Assembly: GCF_002007605.1 (NCBI RefSeq)
Contig: NZ_CP019799.1
Span: forward strand, 3,884,001 to 3,948,000
Length of the DNA stretch: 64,000 nucleotides
Reading direction: 5' to 3'
Source of the DNA: Cellvibrio sp. PSBB023
GTDB lineage: Bacteria > Pseudomonadota > Gammaproteobacteria > Pseudomonadales > Cellvibrionaceae
In this document: in pieces, positions 1-7,456 of the stretch
How positions within the stretch are numbered: the stretch's first letter is position 1
Layout: each line of letters begins with the position of its first letter
Notes under the pieces: generated by a model
The model's input: only the letters and a program-made list of their open reading frames with translations
Database searches by the model: none
Told to the model about the DNA's origin: nothing
Program-made: the position numbers and the translations under genes

Positions 1-216
1 CACCCGGCTGTGTGCGAAATCGATGACATAAAATTTTCCAATTTACGCCTGACTATTAAACACCGCCAGCGTGGTGACCATGTTGCGCTGCTGCGCTTCC
101 ATGCTATTCCGGGCGGCATAGAATTCAGTGTGGATTACGTTTGTACCGAGGCCGACGAAACGCGGCGTCGCGAATACAGCAAGAGTTGTGGTCCGTTTAA
201 ATTAACCAGTCTGTGA
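1..216 (+). CDS. C-terminal fragment of an unrecognised protein (cut by window edge)
   Basis: An open frame enters from the left edge and stops at a TGA at 214–216. The visible part is about 71 residues, and the bases before the internal GTG at 10 are also open in this frame, so the true start lies outside the window. The visible tail is mixed hydrophilic and beta-like, rich in Arg and Lys, with one Cys pair (VCTEAD and KSCGP). I do not recognise the family. A gene with a strong ribosome binding site follows 31 bp downstream on the same strand, so the two are probably co-transcribed. Confidence 0.5.
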   Translation, partial: HPAVCEIDDIKFSNLRLTIKHRQRGDHVALLRFHAIPGGIEFSVDYVCTEADETRRREYSKSCGPFKLTSL

Positions 217-247
217 CACCATTATTTTCAGTTGTGAGGAAAGGAAG

Positions 248-1015
248 ATGATCAAGCAAACCCTGGCGGTGCAAAGCCATGTGCAAACCGACGTGCAAGC
301 GCTGCCGCGCACTAATCGCGAAAGCAATTTGCAATGGTTGCCGCGCGCCTATGAAAGTTTTGCGCTGGATAACCCGGCGCAGTGGAGTTTTGTGGTGCTG
401 GCCGGAGGTAAGGATGTAGCCTCCTTTCGCCTGCGTGTTGCCCAGTCCCATTTGCGCGGCGATATGCTGCCTTCCTACTGGTCAGAGTGCGGATTATTAC
501 AGCTTGATCAGGGCGATTTTGCGCACGCGCGTTTTTATCATTTGCCTTTATTCCAACCTGCCACTGCCAGCTATGCACCTACGCGCAACGGCTTGATTGA
601 TTTGCCACTCAAACAATTGCCCAGCCAAAAAGAGTTACCCAATCTGGCATTGTTAGCCATACCCGTACCGCAGGAGAAAATTCTGGAATCTCTGGCGGCC
701 TACCAAAAGGCGCGGGTAAGTTACGACGCCGTAGAAAATATTTTGCCCTGGCTCGCCTATGTGTGGGGCGCCGGCAATGCGGCTAACCCGCTAATGCAAC
801 ACACAGGTTTTCCCTCGGCGATGATGCTCAACCAATTATTCAGCGCCCAGGGTTTTGATTTGGCGCCGGGTGTCAATGCCAACCTCTCCGCACCGGAAAC
901 CTTTTGGAGCGGTGTTAAACATTGGCAAGCCTATTACAGCAATACACAGGAAAACGGCTTGCTGCCGAAAGCGCGTTTTGTGATTAATCATGTGTACGAT
1001 ATTGATGAAAGTTAA
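248..1015 (+). CDS. Hypothetical protein, 255 aa
   Basis: This is a 255-residue soluble protein with no signal peptide, membrane segment or motif I recognise. The start is an ATG preceded by a strong purine-rich site (GAGGAAAGGAAG at 237–248). It sits 31 bp after the gene fragment at the window edge and ends just before a bidirectional terminator, so it is probably the last gene of a rightward unit. The protein is rich in Leu, Pro and aromatic residues and has a well-ordered globular composition. No function is assigned. The convergent genes beyond the terminator belong to a nitrate-linked signalling group, but nothing in this protein ties it to that role. Confidence 0.75.
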   Translation: MIKQTLAVQSHVQTDVQALPRTNRESNLQWLPRAYESFALDNPAQWSFVVLAGGKDVASFRLRVAQSHLRGDMLPSYWSECGLLQLDQGDFAHARFYHLPLFQPATASYAPTRNGLIDLPLKQLPSQKELPNLALLAIPVPQEKILESLAAYQKARVSYDAVENILPWLAYVWGAGNAANPLMQHTGFPSAMMLNQLFSAQGFDLAPGVNANLSAPETFWSGVKHWQAYYSNTQENGLLPKARFVINHVYDIDES

Positions 1016-1038
1016 TGACATCGGTTAATGCATTAATG

Positions 1039-1086
1039 CCCATAAAAAAAGCGGAGCTGTTGATCAGGCTCCGCTTTTTTTATGGG
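1039..1086. terminator. Bidirectional rho-independent terminator
   Basis: A perfect inverted repeat with about 19-bp arms (1039–1057 and 1068–1086) contains the GC core GCGGAGC/GCTCCGC flanked by A and T runs on both sides, with a 10-nt loop. It lies between two convergent genes and can end transcripts from either direction. Confidence 0.9.
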
Positions 1087-1110
1087 TAATATTGGACAAT
1101 GTTGTGCGTG

Positions 1111-2535
1111 TTATTCCTCCGGCACCAACACCAATTCAATGCGATTATTTTTTTGCGCAATTGCATTCCATTCACCGGCAAAAAAAGTCGGCAGGCGTTC
1201 GGGGTAGGGCTCGGTGCCTTCCAGTGCGTGTATGTCTACTTTGAGTGTGCTGTTAATGCTGCCGGTTAAATTGCGCAAAATCATTTCGGTTTCCCGTGAG
1301 TAGTCGGCCATCAAACGATCCATGCCGTAAATTTCGCTGGAGAGTAGGCAATTGCTCAGGCTGGTTTCATCGGCAGCGAGTTGATCCATACCGTTTTTGT
1401 CCTTGCCGATACAAAAATCCCCCACATAAATAGTGATAGCGGCAATCCCTTTAAAACCGCGACTGGCGAGGCGGTGCAACAATTCGTGCAGGCGCAATAG
1501 GGTGCTGGTGTCGATGGTGTATTGGCGAAAGGCGAGGGCGCCCTGTTGATTAAACGTCCAGGCCAGATCGTCCAGGTAATTAATGGAATCTGTTGCATTA
1601 CTTGCGCTGGCAGGCACGGTGGGTGTGTTGTTAATGGCTGCCGTCTGCGCGCTGATAGTGGTAGTAGACGATGGCATTTGCGCGGCGGGCGCTTGCTGAA
1701 TCAGTGTGTGCAATTGTTCGGTTAATACATTCTGCTGCCGGGTATTTTGTTCAAGCCGGTTATTGATTTGCAGTAAAAAATACAGGCTGACCAGAATACC
1801 GGCGACCAACACCATACCCAAGCCCCAGCGAGTATTGTTGGCGGGTGTGACGGCTTCGGTTGTGTCCTGTGCGATAGCAGGGGGTTGCTGCTGCAAAATA
1901 GTACCGAGTTCTTCACGCAATGCCTGGCGCAGCCCCTGTAATTCGCGCGATACCCGGGAGGTAATAAAGCGGCGATTGTCTTCCAAACTGTGTTCCATGT
2001 GACTGAGGCGCAGCTCAATATTGCGCGCCTGTTCCATGGCGGCTTGATTGGGTGCGCGGCGTTCCAGTTCCGAACCGCTGACCAGGCTCACCTTGTTAGC
2101 CGCTGCAATTAATTCCGGGCTTTCCACGTCGGTGTTGCTGTGAGCCTGACTCTTGGGCAGGGGATAAATATGAATGGTCTCCATGACCCGCGATAAATCC
2201 GTGGCATTAATACGGTCTTTGCTGACCACATCCAAGGCGCCCAGCGCCCGCGCCTGACCGGTATAGACATCACCACTTTTGGACGTGTACATAATCACCG
2301 GAATCATGGCGGTTTCGGGGTGGGATTTAATAATTTGTAGCGCGCGAAATCCGTCCATGCCCGGCATCAGGTGATCCATAAAAATCACATCGGGCGAGTG
2401 GTGCGCGAGATAACGCAGCGCGGCTTCGCCCGAGTCGACAATATCGATATCAAGCGGATAGGCGCGCAACATTTTTTTCAGGCGGTACTGGGCGGTGGTG
2501 GAGTCATCCACAATCAGTGCACGTTTACTGGCCAT
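1111..2535 (-). CDS. Receiver-domain protein with a membrane anchor and an OmpA-like tail
   Basis: The 474-residue protein starts with a CheY-like receiver domain (about 5–120). It has the acidic pair D10/D11, phospho-acceptor D54 in FMDHLMPGMDG, Thr in IMYTSKSG and Lys in VVSKDR. A linker with heptad-like segments leads to one hydrophobic segment near residues 235–255 (GMVLVAGILVSLYFLLQI). A Ser/Thr/Ala-rich stretch follows, then a C-terminal domain (about 325–474) ending in AIAQKNNRIELVLVP, which resembles the end of OmpA-type peptidoglycan-binding domains (inference). An ATG nine bases upstream exists at 2544, but AGAGGG directly abuts it and is ideally spaced for the ATG at 2535, so I chose 2535. 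The PP2C/kinase fusion lies immediately upstream on the same strand, so phosphosignalling partners are likely. The domain order is unusual because the receiver would be cytoplasmic and the tail periplasmic. Confidence 0.75.
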   Translation of the reverse strand: MASKRALIVDDSTTAQYRLKKMLRAYPLDIDIVDSGEAALRYLAHHSPDVIFMDHLMPGMDGFRALQIIKSHPETAMIPVIMYTSKSGDVYTGQARALGALDVVSKDRINATDLSRVMETIHIYPLPKSQAHSNTDVESPELIAAANKVSLVSGSELERRAPNQAAMEQARNIELRLSHMEHSLEDNRRFITSRVSRELQGLRQALREELGTILQQQPPAIAQDTTEAVTPANNTRWGLGMVLVAGILVSLYFLLQINNRLEQNTRQQNVLTEQLHTLIQQAPAAQMPSSTTTISAQTAAINNTPTVPASASNATDSINYLDDLAWTFNQQGALAFRQYTIDTSTLLRLHELLHRLASRGFKGIAAITIYVGDFCIGKDKNGMDQLAADETSLSNCLLSSEIYGMDRLMADYSRETEMILRNLTGSINSTLKVDIHALEGTEPYPERLPTFFAGEWNAIAQKNNRIELVLVPEE

Positions 2536-2675
2536 GACAAACATCCCTCTGTGGTATCGCTGGAATTACCATTGTTATTGGTTGTTTTGCAGGTGAGCAA
2601 GGATGGGCGAGAGCCTAACAGAAAATCAGGGCGACGCGAGAGCGCCTGAATCACAGCTTGAGTGTGCTGCCTGAA

Positions 2676-4394
2676 TCAATCGCGCCACAAGAGCAGTGCA
2701 AGTGCTGTGAGCCAACCGAGAATGGCCAGCGCTTTCCACACCCTTTCCGGGTGGGTTTCCAGCAGGGGCTGTGAGCGCGGCACCAGCCAATCGGGGTTGG
2801 GGCGTTTTAAATCCTGCAGCCATTCCGAGAGCGCCTGGTAGCGGTGATTGGGGTTAATGCTGAGGGCTTTTTCCAGTGCGCGATCCAGCCAGTAGGGCAC
2901 TAGCGGATTGTATTTCATGGCGGAGATGTAGCGGAGTTTTTGAAAACTTTTTAAATCCATGGCTTTGCTGTAAGCGCTGCCGTAAGGCTGTTTGCCGGTG
3001 AGCATTTCGTAGAGCAGCACGGCCAGTGAAAATTGATCTGACGCTTCGCTGGTACGGCCGCCGTAGCGATATTCCGGTGCTGAATAATCCAGGGTGCCCA
3101 GAATATTATCGCGTGCAATAGGCGCGCCCGCTTCCTGCACACCTGCTACCCAGCAGGAGCCAAAATCCACAATCACCGGGCCTTTGCCACTAATGACGAT
3201 GTTGTCCGGTTTCAGGTCCTGGTGCAGGGTTTCTTTGCGATGAAATGCGCGTATGCCGCGAATGAATCCTTCCGTGAGTTCCACTGCATCCACAATCGCT
3301 AAAATGCCGCGCTCTTTTAATAATTGGGCGAGGGTGGGGCCGGGAATATAGTCGGTGAGGTAATACAGGCAGGAGCGCGATTCAGAGGCGGGAATCACCC
3401 GCACCACTCCGGCACTTTGAATACGCGCACCAATCCAGGCTTCCATCACAAAGCGTTCGATGTAGGCCGGATCGTCCTGATAAATCGCTGAAGGCGTTTT
3501 CATGGCGAGTAGATTTTTTTTCTCGTCCTCCACCAAATACACCTGGCTGCGGGTGGATTCATGCAGCACTTTTTTAATGGTGAGGCCATCGATACTCTGA
3601 CCCGGCGAAAAGACGGGCGGAAAAGGCAGGCGCGATAACACGTTTACGGCATCGCTCTGCGCCGCGGTTCCCAAATTATCGATGCGCAGCGCCTGAATAC
3701 TGAGGTTATCTTCACTTTTGTGATGCAGCGCGAGCGACAGTGCCAAGTGCACCAAGGCATCCATATCCTGTTGTTCGGCCAGTATCAGTGCTTTTAATTC
3801 GGCAGGTGGAATGGGTTCGTGAATACCGTCGCTGGACAAAATAAAAATATCGCCAGGCTGCAATTCCAGTGTGTGCATATCCACTTCCAGATAAGGATCG
3901 GCGCCCATGGCGCGGCTTAAATGGGTGGTGTGTTTGTCGAGGCGTTGGGTGTGATCGCGTGTGAGCAATTCGAGGTTGTTGTCGCGCAGGCGATAGACTC
4001 GTGTATCGCCCACATGAAAAATAAACGCGCTGTTACCTTTTAAAATCAGTGCTGAAAAGGTGGTGAGATAACCTTCACCGTAAATGGAATTTTGGCTGCG
4101 CCCCCACAAACTTGAGTTCAAGCTTTGGATGACGCGCATGGCGGATTGTTGGGTGCGCCAGGTATCGGGCGTTGCGTAGTAATCGCTGAGGAATCCGGCT
4201 ATGGCCGTTTGGCTCGCTTCGCGCGCGGCATTGCTGCTGCTCACACCATCGGCAATAGCAACGGCAATACCTTTGGTGGTGAGCAGGTTACCTTCAGGAA
4301 TGCGCGCGCCCACCGTATCCTGGTTTTCCGCTTTACGGCCTGCGTCACTTTTTTGTGCGAAGGTTATTTGCAGCACTGATTGCAGGTGATCCAT
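2676..4394 (-). CDS. Bifunctional PP2C phosphatase / Ser-Thr protein kinase, membrane-tethered
   Basis: The 572-residue protein has an N-terminal PP2C phosphatase (about 8–240) with the metal-site motifs ENQD, AIADGVSS, HVGDTRVY, LSSDGIHE and DNLSIQ. A Hanks-type kinase follows (about 265–540) with Lys in LLAMKTPS, catalytic loop HQDLKPDN, VDFGSC and SAPEYR. The Gly-rich loop is degenerate (HESTRSQVYLV). One hydrophobic segment lies at the C-terminus (ALAILGWLTALALLLW), so both domains should face the cytoplasm. This fusion is known beside nitrate-assimilation genes in Pseudomonas (next to nasA), and here the nitrate transporter is the next gene upstream. The receiver protein follows on the same strand after about 140 bp. 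A role in nitrate/nitrite assimilation signalling is an inference from context; the domain assignments are firm. Confidence 0.9.
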   Translation of the reverse strand: MDHLQSVLQITFAQKSDAGRKAENQDTVGARIPEGNLLTTKGIAVAIADGVSSSNAAREASQTAIAGFLSDYYATPDTWRTQQSAMRVIQSLNSSLWGRSQNSIYGEGYLTTFSALILKGNSAFIFHVGDTRVYRLRDNNLELLTRDHTQRLDKHTTHLSRAMGADPYLEVDMHTLELQPGDIFILSSDGIHEPIPPAELKALILAEQQDMDALVHLALSLALHHKSEDNLSIQALRIDNLGTAAQSDAVNVLSRLPFPPVFSPGQSIDGLTIKKVLHESTRSQVYLVEDEKKNLLAMKTPSAIYQDDPAYIERFVMEAWIGARIQSAGVVRVIPASESRSCLYYLTDYIPGPTLAQLLKERGILAIVDAVELTEGFIRGIRAFHRKETLHQDLKPDNIVISGKGPVIVDFGSCWVAGVQEAGAPIARDNILGTLDYSAPEYRYGGRTSEASDQFSLAVLLYEMLTGKQPYGSAYSKAMDLKSFQKLRYISAMKYNPLVPYWLDRALEKALSINPNHRYQALSEWLQDLKRPNPDWLVPRSQPLLETHPERVWKALAILGWLTALALLLWRD

Positions 4395-4416
4395 AAATTT
4401 TCAGTTCTATAAAAAG

Positions 4417-4440
4417 AAAAATTCTCGCAAGAGAATTTTT
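4417..4440. terminator. Hairpin with U-tract between the nitrate transporter and kinase genes
   Basis: The arms AAAAATTCTC (4417–4426) and GAGAATTTTT (4431–4440) enclose a GCAA loop. Read on the minus strand the stem is followed by a T-rich run, so it can act as a terminator or attenuator in the leader of the kinase gene, whose start is 23 bp further on. The stem is AT-rich and therefore weak. Confidence 0.55.
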
Positions 4441-4469
4441 TGGAAATGAGATGGCACATTGCTGCAGGA

Positions 4470-4571
4470 GAAGTGCAGCGCTATCAGTTGAGACAATCGG
4501 AGACATGGATGTCGACGGTTAGCCCCCATGGATGGGTTTACGGCGTGTCTCAACTGATAGTGGTGCACTTC
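4470..4571. repeat. Palindromic intergenic element with 26-bp inverted-repeat arms
   Basis: The arms at 4470–4495 and 4546–4571 match at 24 of 26 positions, with a perfect 15-bp core (CTATCAGTTGAGACA and its complement). The 50-bp interior contains two smaller dyads, GACAT-GG-ATGTC (about 4502–4513) and CCCAT-GG-ATGGG (about 4526–4537). The element lies between the stop of the nitrate transporter and the kinase gene. The nested-palindrome structure looks like a dispersed intergenic repeat or a structured RNA processing site. No second copy was seen in the window. Confidence 0.7.
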
Positions 4572-4583
4572 GACCTATGAGAA

Positions 4584-6062
4584 TTAACTCACTTCAATTT
4601 TATGCAGTGAACCATCTTCATTCACTTCTACCACGTGGCCTTGTGGTTCCTTCAGGAATTGCACAAATACCAAACCTATAGTCGCAGTACCGGCGAGCAT
4701 CCAGAAGAAGGATTGAATATCAATAAAGGTATTCATCGTCAAAAAGAACAACGCACCCACATTGCCATAAGCACCGGCAAGGCCTGCAATCTGGCCGGTC
4801 ATGCGGCGCTTGATTAAAGGCACCACCGCAAACACCGCACCGCAACCTGCCTGCACAAACAGCGAGCAAATAAACACTGCCGAGAAGGCGAGATACAAGG
4901 GCCAACTGGCATTGATTTGCGCCAACAGCAGATAACCACAGGCCACACCAGCAAGGATAATACTCATGCTAAAGCGACGACCAAATTTGTCGCTCACCCA
5001 GCCGCCACCAGGGCGTGCCACTAAATTCATAAATGCAAAAGAGCCGCCAAGCATTGCTGCCTGGGTGACACTCAGGCCTTCAAAGGTTGTCATAAAAAAC
5101 GCAGGCAATACTGAGACTACTGCGATTTCCGAACCGAAGGTGGCGAGGTAAGCCCAGCTTAAAATAGCCACTTGTTTGAATTCATATTTGTCGTGCTCGG
5201 CCACGCTGCCTTTTTGCAGCATGTCTTTATTCACGCGATAAATTTGCGAGAACTGAAATACAAAGAGCGCAAACAATACTGCATACAGGACATAGGTTGT
5301 CGCTGTGCTCAATAAGCCTAAATTCGCGGGCGACATTTTCCACGCAAGCACTGCGAGGATTAAATACATGGGCAGGTTCATGATCACGTAAAAACAAAAA
5401 TCCTTACGATTGCTTACTTCCAAACCGCCGGATTTTTTGGGTTTGAAATAGGTGGAGCCCTTGGGGGTGTTGCGCACGCTGGCATAAAAGGCGACGCCAT
5501 AGATCATCGCAATAATTGCGGCGGTACCCATGGCATAGCGCCAGCCGTCATCACCGCCAAATACATGGATCGCCAAAAAGGGCAGGGTAAAACCGGCAGC
5601 GGCAGCACCAAAGTTGCCCCAGCCACCGTAAATCCCCTCCGCCAAACCGACTTGGCGTGCGGGAAACCATTCACTCACTAAACGAATACCAATCACAAAA
5701 CCGGCGCCGACAAAGCCGAGCAAAAAGCGAAACAGCGCCAGTTGTTCAAAGGTTTGTGCGCAGGCAAATGCAATTAACAGCACGCCGGAAAAAATCAGCA
5801 GGCCGGAATAAATAGCGCGCGGGCCAAATTTATCCACCAAACTGCCCACCACAATTCGCGCTGGAATGGTGAGTGCTACGTTCAGGGTTAAGAGCGCGGC
5901 CCATTGCTGTGGTGTCATCGCAAAGGACGCGGTAATCAGTGGTTTTAACGGTGGCAAACTAAACCACATCACAAAGGTCAGGAAAAAGGCAAACCAGGTG
6001 AAGTGCAAGGTCGCTATGGATTTGTTGGAAAAATCCAACAATGGGAAACGATAACTACTCAT
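4584..6062 (-). CDS. NarK/NasA-type nitrate/nitrite transporter (MFS)
   Basis: The 492-residue protein has about 12 hydrophobic segments typical of the major facilitator superfamily. The two nitrate-signature Gly-rich motifs of NarK-type carriers are visible: [16 protein letters not shown] near residue 143 and [14 protein letters not shown] in the second half. Arginines in the matching helices ([21 protein letters not shown]) fit nitrate binding. It should sit in the inner membrane and import nitrate or exchange nitrate and nitrite. A sigma-54 promoter match lies about 95 bp upstream, which points to nitrogen (NtrC-type) control and an assimilatory role. The downstream phosphatase/kinase and receiver genes are on the same strand, but the palindrome and hairpin between them may limit read-through. 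Confidence 0.92.
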   Translation of the reverse strand: MSSYRFPLLDFSNKSIATLHFTWFAFFLTFVMWFSLPPLKPLITASFAMTPQQWAALLTLNVALTIPARIVVGSLVDKFGPRAIYSGLLIFSGVLLIAFACAQTFEQLALFRFLLGFVGAGFVIGIRLVSEWFPARQVGLAEGIYGGWGNFGAAAAGFTLPFLAIHVFGGDDGWRYAMGTAAIIAMIYGVAFYASVRNTPKGSTYFKPKKSGGLEVSNRKDFCFYVIMNLPMYLILAVLAWKMSPANLGLLSTATTYVLYAVLFALFVFQFSQIYRVNKDMLQKGSVAEHDKYEFKQVAILSWAYLATFGSEIAVVSVLPAFFMTTFEGLSVTQAAMLGGSFAFMNLVARPGGGWVSDKFGRRFSMSIILAGVACGYLLLAQINASWPLYLAFSAVFICSLFVQAGCGAVFAVVPLIKRRMTGQIAGLAGAYGNVGALFFLTMNTFIDIQSFFWMLAGTATIGLVFVQFLKEPQGHVVEVNEDGSLHKIEVS

Positions 6063-6154
6063 GAAAGATCATCCAGGCCTGATTAACTAATAAGGTTGCG
6101 CAGCGATTCCCATATTGGTGCGTGCGGGTTTTCGGTGCGAGCTGGATGGACTTT

Positions 6155-6171
6155 TGCAACGGCTATGCCAA
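6155..6171 (-). promoter_or_regulatory. Sigma-54 (RpoN) promoter for the nitrate transporter gene
   Basis: On the minus strand the sequence reads TTGGCATAGCCGTTGCA. This matches the RpoN consensus YTGGCACGRNNNTTGCW at all fixed positions except the CG dinucleotide, with the required GG–GC spacing. It lies about 95 bp upstream of the transporter ATG, within the 401-bp gap 6063–6463. I see nothing else firm in that gap. Confidence 0.7.
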
Positions 6172-6463
6172 TGCTTAAATAGTGCGTAAATCCCATGGTT
6201 TGTTGTGATCGTGATCTGTATTGGTGCTTAAAAATGATTTTTTCGTGCTCCAATTAAATGCCAGTATTTTTATTTTTGAGAATTAATGGTGCGTTTTGTG
6301 GTGCGCGCAGAGTGTGCATGCGTTGTTATTGCGTGGTTGCGCTCGGGCGGCGGCTTGGTTATAAAGGTTGCCAGTGATACCGGCTAACCGGTTTCTATAA
6401 GAATTTTTTACCACTACACCTGCTTGTGAATAAATTATTTTTACAAACCACAGCGAGGGTTTT

Positions 6464-7381
6464 ATGCGATTTCCTTTTCTTGTCGCCAGCGTGCTTGGCG
6501 GTATTTCCGGTTTGGTTGCTTTCCATTGCAGTGCGCAAACCGCTGACTATGTAGGCGATGGCGTGTTCACCCAGGGCATTGAAGGTCCCGCCGTGGATGC
6601 ACAGGGCAATCTTTATGCGGTGAGTTTGGCGCAGGCAGCAGCCGATGAAACCCGTGGCGGCACCATCGCCATTATTGATCAGCAGGACAATGCCCAATTG
6701 TTTTTGACTCTGCCCAAGGGCAGCACCGGCAACGGCATTCGTTTTGATCGCCAGGGGGTTATGTATGTGGCGGATTACACCGGCCACAATGTGCTCAAGG
6801 TAGACCCGCGCACCAAGGCCATTAGCGTTCATGCGCACAGCGATAAAATGAATCAGCCCAACGATATCGCCATCGCTGCCTCCGGTGTGATTTATGCCAG
6901 CGATCCCAATTGGGCGGCCTCCACCGGCAACCTGTGGATGATCGCCACCGATGGCACAGTGACCCTGCTGGAAGCGGATATGGGCACTACCAATGGAGTG
7001 GAGGTGAGTGCGGATGAAAAGCATCTCTATGTGAATGAGAGCGTGCAGCGCAGGGTGTGGAAATACGATATAGATGCCCGCAGCGGTGCAGTGAGCAACA
7101 AGCGCTTGTTGATTCAATTTCCTGATCACGGCCTGGATGGTATGCGCAGTGATGTAGCGGGTAATCTCTACATTGCCCGTTATGGCGCGGGCGAAGTGAC
7201 GGTGGTATCGCCACACGGCACGGTTATCGAGCGCATTACATTGAAAGGCCAAAAACCCACCAATGTGGCCTTCGGCGGTGCCGATGGCAAAACGGTGTAT
7301 GTCACCTTGCAAGAGCGCGGTGCGATTGAAACCTTCCGCGCTGAGCGCGCCGGGCGCGAATGGCGGTTGTGGCAACAATAA
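6464..7381 (+). CDS. Exported SMP-30/gluconolactonase-like beta-propeller protein
   Basis: The 305-residue protein has an N-terminal signal peptide (about 1–24, hydrophobic core FLVASVLGGISGLVAF). It then has repeated blades with the pattern of SMP-30/gluconolactonase/NHL propellers: IEGPAVDAQGNLYAVS, GIRFDRQGVMYVADY, QPNDIAIAASGVIYASD, NGVEVSADEKHLYVNE and GLDGMRSDVAGNLYIARYG. The family commonly includes lactonases and related sugar-acid enzymes that bind a divalent metal, and the Glu, Asn and Asp at blade starts are compatible with this. The substrate cannot be read from the sequence. It stands alone and is followed by a strong terminator. A long reading frame on the opposite strand is a shadow. 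Confidence 0.82.
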   Translation: MRFPFLVASVLGGISGLVAFHCSAQTADYVGDGVFTQGIEGPAVDAQGNLYAVSLAQAAADETRGGTIAIIDQQDNAQLFLTLPKGSTGNGIRFDRQGVMYVADYTGHNVLKVDPRTKAISVHAHSDKMNQPNDIAIAASGVIYASDPNWAASTGNLWMIATDGTVTLLEADMGTTNGVEVSADEKHLYVNESVQRRVWKYDIDARSGAVSNKRLLIQFPDHGLDGMRSDVAGNLYIARYGAGEVTVVSPHGTVIERITLKGQKPTNVAFGGADGKTVYVTLQERGAIETFRAERAGREWRLWQQ

Positions 7382-7399
7382 CCTGTCGCTAGCGCGATA

Positions 7400-7436
7400 A
7401 AAAATGCCCCTGACGGATACCGTCAGGGGCATTTTT
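7400..7436. terminator. Rho-independent terminator between the SMP-30-like and chitinase genes
   Basis: A perfect 17-bp stem (7400–7416 with 7420–7436, GC core TGCCCCTGACGG) encloses a 3-nt loop, with A and T runs at the ends. It serves two convergent genes. Confidence 0.92.
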
Positions 7437-7456
7437 GTTGGGGTTTTAGCCCGGGG

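Noticed and set aside
6395..7432. 345-residue open frame on the minus strand
   Set aside because: It covers the SMP-30-like gene almost exactly, has low-complexity composition and no ribosome site, and the plus-strand protein has a signal peptide and family motifs.
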